Source: Diospyros lotus
Lineage: Eukaryota; Streptophyta; Magnoliopsida; Ericales; Ebenaceae
NCBI RefSeq assembly: GCF_014633365.1
Contig: NC_068351.1
Coordinates: 7,384,907-7,448,906 of the forward strand
Direction: 5' to 3'
DNA length: 64,000 nt
Under the pieces are notes generated by a model. It saw only the letters and a list, made by a program, of their open reading frames with translations, was not told the DNA's origin and did not search any database. Shown here one piece after another: positions 23,330-33,449 of this stretch (position 1 is its first letter; the number at the start of each line of letters is the position of its first letter). The position numbers and the translations under genes are program-made.

Positions 23330-23960
23330 TCGATGGGAATAACGACGGCGGTGCTGCTTCGAGGGGGGGAGGGTATTCTTGGAGTTTTCTAGTTGTTTTC
23401 GGCCTTCTCTTTCTGCAATTTCTTTTATTTTTTGGGGGGTGGGAATTCTTTATTACCGCTCTTGTCAGCCACAAGTTATGTTGGCGTTTCTTGCTAGCAA
23501 AGTCAAGCCGCAGTTTCATGTATATTTAATAGAAATATGATGAGATATAATACTTTTCACTTAAGATGGCGAGGTGGCACGAGGCGATGAGATAAAAATA
23601 TTTTTATTATTTATAATATATTATATAATTTATGGTGTAGTTCATGAAGTACTTATGGCATGGTTCCATTTAATAATTTTGTTATCTTAAAAGTTAATAA
23701 TTTTAAATTTATTTAACATAAAAATAAAATAAATATTATTAATAAATTAATTGCAAAAGAAGTCCCTATCATTTTTATTAATTTAGAGTTTTTTTTTCTC
23801 TTTTCTTTTTGTCAAACCTTAAAGATTTCACTTTGGTATCAGTGGTGATTTTTTTTTTTTTCATTAAACCTCTCCATTTAACTCAATTTCTTAAGTAGAT
23901 TATTTGTGACTTTGATTTGATATCCTCAAAAAGTATTTTTAAACCTAAGAATTCTTTTTA
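23330..23960. other. Intergenic, 5' flank of the aquaporin gene
   Basis: The first 200 bp hold the likely promoter and leader of the minus-strand aquaporin gene. The rest is AT-rich with no gene visible. Confidence 0.4.
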
Positions 23961-23968
23961 CAAATAAC

Positions 23969-24499
23969 TAGGGCTGGCAATAAGTCGAGCTGAGCCGAGA
24001 TAGGGCCGGCTCGAGCTCAGCTCGATTGATTTTAGCTTGGCTCATAACTCGGCTCGAGCTCGATATAAGCTGATTTTTTTAGCTCAAGCTCGGCTCGATG
24101 ATGACTACGAGTTGGCTCGGCTCGACTCGAAATTGACTATTATTTTACTTTTATGTATATATATATATATTTAACTAATATATGCGATATATATAATATA
24201 TTTAAATAATATATTTATAAAATTATTAAGTATATATTTATATTATTGAGTATTAAGTAATAAATATTTTATTATTTAATAAATTTATAAAATTAACATA
24301 TATATATATAAATATATCGAGCTGGCTCGTGAGTCAAATGAGTCGAACTAATGGTAGCTCAAGCTCGGCTCATTTACTAAATGAGCCAAATATTTGAACT
24401 CAAACTTGGCTCATTTGTATCATGAACTAGTTTATTGAGCCAATTTTTGAGTCTAGTCTTAAGCCAGCTCACGAGTAGCTCGGCTCATTACCAGCCTTA
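23969..24499. mobile_element. Short non-autonomous hAT element (MITE-like)
   Basis: The ends TAGGGCTGG and CCAGCCTTA are imperfect inverted repeats, and the flanking 8-mers CAAATAAC (23961-23968) and TAAATAAC (24500-24507) agree at 7 of 8 positions. An 8-bp duplication is the hAT signature. The interior repeats words such as GAGCTCGGCTC and CTCGAGCTC on both sides of an AT-rich core, so the element can fold back on itself. It encodes nothing. Confidence 0.7.
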
Positions 24500-24600
24500 T
24501 AAATAACTCAAATTACAAGAATCAAGACATTTTTAACAATTTTATAATTTATTTTGTTTCCAAATGCTAATAGTTAACACAATTAACATAATTTTTAAAT

Positions 24601-27255
24601 GGGTAAATAGCAAAAAAAAACTCAAACCTTTTCGTGAATTTGCGACTATATCAAATCGTTTCAATTTCGACAATTATATCTTAAATATCTCAATTGAATA
24701 TAATTTTATCAAATACCTGAAATTGATTTAAAAGGTGCGTGTCAATACTGACGTAGTATACCATATGTTATTTAATAATAATATTTATGAAACCCACATG
24801 TTCACACAAATAAAAAAAAATGTGAAGAGTCAACATAGTTGATGTTAGAAAACATTGATCTGGTCATACGCAGCGGAAAATAAAATCTGATTTTATTGGT
24901 ATCACGTTTTTCAAATCTTACGGTTAAATCGAAGACATAAAACGAAAAGTTACCTCGAAGCGAAATCTGATTTCGTTGCCGATAACCCGTCTGATATCTC
25001 CCACGCGTGAGATGCCGAGTCGGTCCACCCGAAATCGTCAAGACTTCAATAGACTTGAGAGAAAAAGGGACTCGGAAATTTTCTCTAAAATTTCCGTTTT
25101 GATTCAACTAATTAAAATTGATTGGATTTTGGGTTTAATGTTATATTTATAAACAAGAAACCCTAAAACCCTAAATGCTATTGGGCCGGGCTTTAGGTGC
25201 TAGCAAAAGGCCCAAACCAAATTAATAATTAAATAAATAATCATATTACTTATTTAATTATTCTTATTTCTTAAATAATTGCATTTATAATTTAATAATT
25301 CCATAATTACTAAATTTGCCACATTTTTCTTTTAAAAACGATTTCTATTGGGTGGGACTTTCTGGGTTCACAATTAAACTGGCAACGAGAATTAATCAAT
25401 TATTAATTCTCGTAAATCACGAGTGACATCTAGCAATATGTCATGATTACCCAATTTAATGTAAAGCGGGAATGTGAACCTTACATTACGGTGTCCTGCA
25501 ATACAGTCCCTCTATCATACTATATCCCGACGAGATATGAGATCACGGTCAGTAGGTCAAATCTCTCGATCTCGTCGTATGACCAAATCCAATAATCATA
25601 CTTGACTAATATGACACAACCTCTACGGAATCCAAATTCCGTCGTCATATTACCTCGGCCAAGGATTTATCGTCAAGTGACCACTGGATCGCATAGGATA
25701 TCTTCCTCGTATATCTCGAGATGATAGATTCCATGTCTGATGCACACATACCTCGTGTGTCACTGAACTAGGCACATAGATACGTACGGCTATCCCTGAT
25801 TAGGACAACCATATAATATCGCTGATATCCTAATCCACTAACACACAGATATCCATGTCATCTCAGGTCTAAGGACTAATGCAAATCCGTAGTTAATATT
25901 AAATCATTGACCCGTGAGATAAAACCCATGTGATTCAATATTAATAGTCCCGTTCAGTGAACTCGTTCCTATAACGAGCACCCACTCGTCTTTCTTCTGT
26001 ATCTTATACAGAGTGGTACGAGACCCACCAATCTTGTCTTTCGGTATCTTATACCGAACAAGGAGGAAGACGATGTGCCAGCCTTTGCGAGTTACTAATT
26101 ATCCAAGTTATAAACTCTATGGCCAGGAACATATTTATAGTATAACGTATTGTGGATTAACCGTCTCGATTATTCTTAACAATTAAGAATGGTATCCACT
26201 CCTTATTATATTAAAGGACATTTGTATGTTCAATTTAAATCATATTGCAATTTCAATTAAACATAAAACTTGCCATTAAATAAGGTTTAAAGAATTACAA
26301 GATCAAGCCCTATTGTGTCACTAGAACTGGTCTTAAGTGCTTATATCTAACAGTTGATTGCCGTCGACCATTTCATTGCTTGTTGCCATCGATTGCCGTC
26401 AAAGCTTTTTGGAATCGCCATTGACTGTTCATTTTCTTTGGTGATATGAGAGATAATAAAACCCATCAACTTCCGTCAAATGTTCACCTTCCATCTTTTG
26501 CCTCTCTCTTTGTTATGGATTTATCTTTTTATTTCTTCCGCTGACTATTCACCTTCTCCGATGATAAGAAATCTTATGGATTCAATCTTTCGCCGATTGA
26601 CATCTGTCATTATCGTGAGATATGCCGACAACCCATATTAAATTCAAACCCAAATTGAATCTAGGTTCAAACTGAACCCATAACTAAGAGAGAGAAACAA
26701 TGGCGTGTGATAGGGTTTCTTCCCATCATCATGAGATATGTCGACAACCAGTGATATAAGAGATAATGAAATAATGGAAAAGCAAAGAGAAATGAGAGAT
26801 AAGAGAATAGAAGAGATAAAGGTGGAAAGCGATGATGGTGAAAGACTCTTGCAGAAAACCAGAGAAAAAGCGAAAGATGGAGGAATTACTAGTGATGACG
26901 GATCAATTGTAGGGGTCGACGTTTGGTTGCAAGGAGTAAGTTGATGACTTAAGAATTTGAACGATTGATGATGATTGTGAGAAGCTTTTACGATAGTCGA
27001 CAACAACAGACAGGGGTGGACAACGACAAAAAACTAAGTCTACCATTCACATTCTTTTTTTTTACTATGTATAATATGAGTCTTACAAATATTATTATTA
27101 AATAATATCTTTCATGCCAGTAATACACGCTTTCTAAATCAATTTTAGGTATTAGATATAATTACATCAAATTGAATCAATTGTAATATAATTGCCAAAA
27201 TTAAAACGATTGAATAAAGTTGCAAAGTTTGAAATTTTTTTTTTGCTATTTGCCC
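24601..27255. mobile_element. Mutator-like element with long inverted ends
   Basis: The left end GGGTAAATAGCAAAAAAAAA and the right end TTTTTTTTGCTATTTGCCC are the outer parts of inverted repeats of about 95 bp. These continue inward with TCAAATCGTTTCAATTT on the left and its counterpart AAAATTAAAACGATTGA on the right. The flanking 9-mers TTTTTAAAT (24592-24600) and TTTTTAAAG (27256-27264) match at 8 of 9 positions, as expected for Mutator-type insertion. No transposase is visible. A solo Copia LTR (24843-26352) lies inside, leaving about 1.1 kb of original element. Confidence 0.68.
24843..26352 (-). mobile_element. Solo Copia LTR, 1510 bp
   Basis: The block starts TGTTAGAAAACATTG and ends ATATCTAACA, a TGTTAGA/TCTAACA inverted pair. 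It is flanked by the perfect 5-bp target duplication GTTGA at 24838-24842 and 26353-26357. There is no coding sequence, primer site or second LTR. A TATA-like TTTATAAATATAA on the minus strand suggests that orientation, but this is not firm. It lies inside the Mutator-like element and so is younger than it. Confidence 0.8.
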
Positions 27256-27528
27256 TTTTTAAAGTTCTGATAGTTAATTGATAAAATTTAAAGTTAGAAA
27301 TAAATCTACCACACAAATTAAAGTTTGGCTTTTTTTTTTTTTGCCATTTACCCATAAAAACATTTGATTCTGTCCACCCGTAGACAAGACAACATGACTT
27401 AAATGGTCGGTATCTACAAAATAACTTGCAGTCACGGGATGAGGCAGTTTACAACACAATCTGCTGTTTAGCAAAACGAACTGTTGGATTTTAGTAAAAC
27501 TAATAAACTAATCTACATAAACAAGTAT

Positions 27529-29956
27529 TCAGTTGTAGTCAACTTCCATGAGATGCTCTTCGGATGCATGAAGAACAGGAAGTTTTACTCTTGGTGGCTC
27601 ACTGCTTCCATTCACATATCTCTCAGGGCAGAACACAATGTAGAGTGTTTCATTAGGGTCACTTTGTAAAGAGTACAGATTCTGTCCAGCAGCATAGCCA
27701 CCGAGAAGCTGGTATGATCTTTCTGATTGATCTAGAGCAAGGCATAAATGGTCTGTACCTACAACCGGAAACAAGATAGGTCAACAAGAAGGAATCAGAG
27801 TTATAAGACAGCTTCCATTCGAATCTGGCACTCAAAAAACAGGAACAGCCATACAGGTCAAATTATGGATTATGAGATAATTTACGAGAGATGTTACTTA
27901 CTTCAATAGATTATTTAAAGATGATGTGTTTACGATCTAAAAACTGACTCGAGACAATGGAGAAAATTCTCAACTTTAGGGAGCCAGGGCCACTTCTTTT
28001 TAGCGGAAGTTGTATTTTCAAGTAGTATAACAAAACCTTCCGAAGAAATCTTTTCTTCAAGGTCATGTAAGCAACAAAACAAGAAGCCTACCGTCTTTTC
28101 CTTGATAATAGCAGATTTAGACATCTTCCAATTCTGTCTGCCAAAATCTTCAAACAGAAAAGAGAAGCAACAGTCTCCTTTCTAATCATTACTCACTCCA
28201 AAAACCAAAGTGAATAAAGAGTAATACTAATTGCACATTCAAGTTGACACTCCATTAATCAATTACCAGTATACCTCTCACTTAAATGATTTAATGAGAG
28301 GTGTATTGATAATTGATTAATGGGATGTCAACATAAGTGTCAACCTGCAAGTAGCATTACTCACTCGTAAATAAAATGATAACAATAACAACTAAAGTCC
28401 AAAGATACTACTGGGGGGTAGCTAGGAGGATGGGTGAGCTGAACTGAAGGAAAAAGAAAATCAGCACAGGAGTAGACCGAGTGGTCAACATACTGCAATA
28501 CCATCAGAAAAGCCAGGTCAAATGAAAAGGGAAAAATAAAATAGAATCAAGTGGGAAGGAGGTTATAAAGAGAGGATGATAAGACTTTCCGCCAAGGTTG
28601 AAGCATATTCTTTTTCTTCTGTCGTACTTGTTTAAATATAGCATCACAGAAATGCACGAAAAGGTTCTAGTGATGTCATATCACTTGCTCGTAGAGTACT
28701 TGAAAGTTGAAAAGAAGATGATGAAACCTGTATGATTTTAAAATTGGAGTTCTAGGGCATCACGTAAGAAGACTTTTAAGTTTGACCAAATAAAGATTCT
28801 CAACTTGCCAAGACAGTCTTTGTCTTAATTGAAAATGGTGAGATTGGAGTGCATTAAGGTAGTCTGTCTTCTTTGGAGTAACTGCGAGTTTAAAGAGGAA
28901 AGCTTTATTATGTTAAATATCATAACAGGGTAACAATTCATCAAACAGCCAGTTCCCTTTGTAAAGAACAAACGGGAGAACTGCAGGCAGTGTGAAATCT
29001 TCATAAAGGTTTTATATACAAAGAACAGGTATACCCTTATGGGCATCCAAACAGATGAGGAAAAAAAGCTATTAGCCAAAAAAGATCAAAAAAGCTATAA
29101 TAACAAATCAAGAAGAAGAACGGTACAACCAGCATAATCATTTTGGCGAACCACTATGACCACAGCATCCATTATAGTATTACCAGTATCACATAACTAA
29201 TAAAAGCAATTCAGGTAACAATCAGATTTTGAAAACGTTAACAGTTTGGAGATAAATTCCATCAAACTAGTCAAGTACTGTTCTAGAATTCAGTAGGCAG
29301 AGATAGCGAATTCCCTTAAATTCATCCCCAAATCAAAATAACTGAATACAAATCATCAAATTAGAGAGAAGAGGAAACTCACAGGCAGCGAGCTCTAACT
29401 GAGTTTGATAAATGAAATCCAGCACAGCAGAAATCTCTTGTTCGAATCGAAGAAAGGGTCCGCCCTCGAAGTTCATCTTCCGAAGTTTACAAAGTCCCTC
29501 TCCCAACTCCATCATCGCTCCCTTATGGTTCTACTACGGAAAACCAAAAACAAATACATAAACTCAGAGTCAATACTATCCAGGAAACGAGAAGGAACAG
29601 AGCCCAACCTTGTTGAAGAGGTGATGGAATCCGACGGCGCACTGTAGAATCGCGTGAAATAGGGTTCGGGAGGGCTCGAGGGCATCGTTCCATAGGGCTT
29701 CCAGGACGTCGTGGCACTCGTAGTAATCGCCACCGTTGAAGAGCCTCACCGCTTCCTCGAAGCTGGCGGGGGCGGGGGCGTGATCGCCTTCCTGCTCGAG
29801 GAAGCTTCCGCCGGCGGAGAATCTGTGGGACTTCAAGCGTGGAAGGCGCGAAGACGTGGAAGAAGGGAGAATTGGGAGATTAGTGAGGATTCCTCTGGAA
29901 GTGAATGGGGAGAGAGAGGGAAATTTGAGAAGAGAGTGCGAAGAGAGAGTCGCCAT
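27529..29956 (-). CDS. DUF309-family protein, probably plastid-targeted
   Basis: Three exons, 29956-29609, 29530-29383 and 27758-27529, sum to 726 bp (241 aa). Splice sites are GTTGGG...GTAGTAG and GTGAGT...TTGTAG, and both joins keep frame. The first 60 or so residues (MATLSSHSLLKFPSLSPFTS) are Ser-rich and lack acidic residues, as in a transit peptide. An in-frame ATG at 30067 would add 37 residues and is less likely. The DUF309 core follows: EAVRLFNGGDYYECHDVLEA, then LFHAILQCAVGFHHLFNK, and in exon 2 GAMMELGEGLCKLRKMNFEG. Exon 3 adds LCLALDQSERSYQLLGGYAA and a less conserved tail. DUF309 has a helical-bundle His/Glu motif of unproven activity; no reaction should be assumed. Intron 2 (1624 bp) contains a fold-back element. 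Confidence 0.9.
28219..28362. mobile_element. Fold-back MITE in intron 2 of the DUF309 gene
   Basis: Two arms of about 65-70 bp are inverted copies of each other: GAGTAATACTAATTGCA...CCATTAATCAATTACCAGTA on the left and its complement ending TGCAAGTAGCATTACTC on the right. The centre contains CTCTCACTTAAATGATTTAATGAGAG. It could form a strong hairpin in the transcript. No clear target duplication is seen. Confidence 0.6.
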
Positions 29957-30079
29957 TGGCGACGATGGAATGCCCGTCGGGAATTCGAAATCTGAGCTGC
30001 CATTTGGCTGGTTTTTGTGTGGCTGAGAGCGAGAGCGAGAGCGAGAGCTCCGTTCCACAAAGCTCATTCAAATTTTTAT

Positions 30080-30846
30080 TTTTTTTTCTTGAAAAATAGA
30101 ATGATACTGATAGTGATAGCTACCTAAAAAGATGATGAAAAGATGTAAAAATGTTAATATGTTTAGTGTAACTTAAGGTTAAATAGTTTAACATCACGTC
30201 ACATCATAAACAATGAGAACAACGAGAAATCTACAAATTTGTATGAGCAATAGCAATGAGAACAATGCCCGCCCTTTTTTGATTGATTGATTGATTGACA
30301 TCATAAACACCCATCTTTTCTTGTAACTAAGATTACATCATTGTGATTAGAAGCCAAGAGTGCATAATAAAATGTGTATGTTTGTTTATGTGGCCACTAT
30401 GTCCATTATTTATGTCTATTAATATGCCTATGTCTTACTTTCCGTTCATGCACTTTGAGGACACCTTTCAGCCAATAGACCACAAGAAGCCCAGATTAAT
30501 TAGTTCCAACTCCACCACCCAAGTCTCGCAACAGTATCAAGTATTGAGATATTTTAGAAAACTTAAAGAGACAGACCCACCCACACCCAGTATAGTAGAC
30601 AATAGTTATAGTTAAAGTTTTTAAAAAAAAAAAAAGACTGTTAAAATGTAAGTCGCAGGACGGGAGAGGAGAGCAAGTGAAGTAAATGTGAGTCAGAGGG
30701 GGCCGAAGCCAGCCCAGCTGCCGGACGGAATTAATTAATTAAAAATTAAAAACATATAACATGGGACATTCAAAGACTGATTGGATTATGTTTAAAACCA
30801 GCACCAGCAGACACCACAGCATGAGTTTGCTTCCCAGTCACGTTCC
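30080..30846. other. Intergenic between the DUF309 and PKS genes
   Basis: It holds the upstream flank of the DUF309 gene and the 3' flank of the PKS gene, both read from the minus strand. I see no further gene. The words TTGATTGATTGATTGA (about 30280) and TTAATTAATTAA (30730) are simple repeats. Confidence 0.4.
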
Positions 30847-32408
30847 CTATGTCGCAAAAGCCAGCGACATGCGAGCCGCACACTGAGGCCCTCCCAGCGG
30901 TGGCTTGCCCCCGCCACCTACCGCCCTCTGTGGCCCCGCCGCCGCCCTGCCCCCGTCGTGTTGCGCGCATTTCACCGGCTGCGGCCCCACGCTCACCGCC
31001 TTCTCGCACCGACAGCTCAACAACCCGCCGCTCCCCGTCGAAGACCGCCTTGTTGTTGCCGCAGACGTCGTTTTAGCGTGTTGTCGGCGCGTGATTGTTG
31101 AGTAGTCTTCCATGTCGGAGAGGTTGGTAATGTAGCTGGCTCGGTCGAAGCCTTCGGCGGTGGTGACGCTCCAGTCGATGCTGGCCTCGCTGGGCTCGTA
31201 GCACTCCGTCGCGGCTACCGACGGGGTAGCCGGCTCGTCCAGGCTGTCCCGGCTGAGGGCGGAGGCCGCCAGCTTCCTGGGGTTGAAGGTCGCTGCTTCG
31301 TCCAATGAGTCTCGCCGCCGGAACAGAGGGTTCGACGACGACGGCTGCGTGGAGAAGCTCTCGATCTCGAACAGGTCGGAGCTGGCGTCGCTGGCTACGT
31401 CGTCGTCCGTCGCGGTTACTCGAGACATCGGACTCACCGGAAACCCGAAGGCCCGGCGGTCCAGGGCCTGAACCTCCATTGACGGCGGCTGGAAAACCTC
31501 CAGTGATTCCCGGGGAGGGTCTTCCGGAGAAGCGATTGGATTAATGGCCTTTTTCACCATTTTCGACGATTGGTCCAAGATTGGGAACGAAAACCCATTT
31601 TGGTGCGAGATGCCGGAAGGAAACGGGCTCTGCGACGACGAAATCCGTCGCAAATTCGGAACAATTTTCTCCGGCCGGTCAACTACTTCAGAATGTTTTT
31701 GGCTTTGGCTCTGCTTTCTGGAATGAGAAACCGATGGGCTTCTAGACGTTTCCGCAATCTTTTCCTCTACCTCAACCGATTTCTTGCCGGAGCAAGGACA
31801 TCTCCTTCTTGAAAACCACGTAACAGCCAGCCTCGACCCACCTGATAGAAGAAACACGGAATTGAAACTACTCAAATTCAACCACTTGGCAGCAGGACGC
31901 CTTGAAGAAATACGAGAATAATCTTCAAGCTAATTCAAATAATAATAACTTGAATTTGATTTGATTGTAATCTTAACACGTCACCTTTGATCTTCTGGCG
32001 GTCGCCGGGATGGTCTCTGAGTGACACTGCAATGGCGCCGGGAGGGTTCGACAGCAGCCCGGTCTGGCTGTTCCAGCTGGCCTCGGAAGAAGCCGTCGGC
32101 GTTGCATGGAAAGAATGAGGCCGGAAGTTTCTTCCATACCCATCGAACGACGAAGCCGAAGATGGCCGTGAAACCATGGAAAACCCATCAAGATTCACGC
32201 TGCTAATCCCCGATCTCTTGCTCTTCTTCTCATTGGTTTCACTGAAGTAGTTCTCAGCGTCGAAAACGCTTATCTGATCGGAGTCATCGGCCATGCATCC
32301 GGCGTCCTCTTGCGCCGCCGCCGCAGTTTCTGGGCGGAGATACGAGGAAAAGGAGGCGTCTTTGTTCAAGTTCTTCTCTGCAAATGGCCTGTAAACTGGC
32401 CTTTCCAT
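30847..32408 (-). CDS. PKS: Phytochrome kinase substrate (PKS) family protein
   Basis: Two exons, 32408-31985 and 31841-30847, join across a 143-bp intron (GTGACG...CTATCAG) to give 472 aa. The start is MERPVYRPFAEKNLNKD; an upstream in-frame ATG exists but precedes unconserved sequence. PKS landmarks appear in order: SVFDAENYFSE (about residues 50-60), SEASWNSQTGLLSN (about 110-125), a Cys-rich patch CPCSGKKSVEVEEK after the junction, PRESLEVFQPP, DASSDLFEIESFS, and CYEPSEASIDWSVTTAEGFD followed by GGLLSCRCEKAVSVGPQPVK. PKS proteins are plasma-membrane-associated partners of phytochromes and phototropins in light-directed growth. The last 45 or so residues are Gly/Ala/Pro-rich and do not look like the family, so a late frameshift is possible. 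A TA-rich run near 32490 could be the promoter. Confidence 0.9.
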
Positions 32409-32618
32409 CTTTGTTGCGTAACAAAGAGAATCTGGAGACGAAGAGGCAGAGTGGAATTCAACTGCTTTATGTAGGGTTTGACGAATCTTATTATATACAT
32501 ATATATACACACATAATCAGTGATGTAGTGGTAAAAATTAAGGATGGATGGTTTCAATATATCTATATATCCACATCAAAGATAATATTGAAAATCATTC
32601 AGTTAATTAATGCAGACA

Positions 32619-32642
32619 CAGAGAGAGAGAGAGAGAGAGAGC
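32619..32642. repeat. (GA)n microsatellite
   Basis: A pure GA run upstream of the PKS gene. Similar GA/CT runs lie at 12041-12068, 16668-16686, 50884-50915, 56336-56356 and 57398-57418, often in probable leaders or LTRs. Confidence 0.9.
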
Positions 32643-33137
32643 GCCAACAAGAAGAAGTCAGTGGGTCCCAAATTGAGTTCCATTAACTTGCAGAGCTTTA
32701 TTTATTCCTCAAAATGCATCTTCCCATTTCATGTTTGGTGAAAAAGATGTTGCATATTCCATCAGATCTCTGAAAGTAAGTTGGTGTGTGATATGGGTGT
32801 GGTGATTCTCTTTTCCTAGGACTACTGTCACGGAGGAGGAGTTACTTTATGGAGAAAATCATGAAGTTTACTTCTTTCTCACCTTGGGATTCTCCTTCCC
32901 TGTTCTCTCCTTAGCAATAAAGATTTATCTTATTTTATTGTACATGACAAAAAATCAAACCCACCACTTATTAATGTAAATCTTAACTTATTGTGATTCA
33001 ATTACTTGATCTATGCCATGAGAGCTACTTCTTTCTCTCACCTAACACACATCTAAATGTAGTGAGCATATCATATAGATAATTGGGTCGCGCTATTCGT
33101 ACAGAAGAGGTTCATAGAACCCCTTCACAGATGCGAT

Positions 33138-33193
33138 AAATCGCAATATATCGCGAGATTTTGACATCAAAAAATCGTGATATATTGCGATTT
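33138..33193. repeat. Inverted repeat next to a GC-rich pocket
   Basis: Arms AAATCGCAATATATCGCGA (33138-33156) and TCGTGATATATTGCGATTT (33175-33193) pair over 19 bp with one mismatch around an 18-bp spacer. GC-rich, CGCC-laden DNA follows to about 33380. It may be part of an unidentified repeat. No gene is supported. Confidence 0.5.
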
Positions 33194-33449
33194 GTTCATC
33201 CCCTTCTCTCCCTCTCTCGCAGCCTGCCTCGCCCTTGCGCCTGCAACCTCGCCGCCGCCTTGCCTTTGCGCCTTGTCGCCTCGCCTCTACACCTTGTCAC
33301 CTCGCCTACTCACCATTGCAACCTTCAGCAACCGGCAAGGGCGAGGGCGATAACGAGGCGCATAGGCGAGCGCGAGAGACAAACAGACAAAAAAGATCAG
33401 GGATATTTTGGTCATTTCATACTTTTGTAAAACTATCTGTAGACTACAT

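Noticed and set aside
25150..25170. Telomere-like AAACCCTAAAACCCTAAA
   Set aside because: Only about two units, inside a solo LTR; the motif is common in plant leaders.
26644..27006. A 120-codon Ser/Leu-rich minus-strand frame in the Mutator-like element
   Set aside because: Low complexity, no domain, and overlapped by another frame. It could be captured host DNA but nothing supports that.
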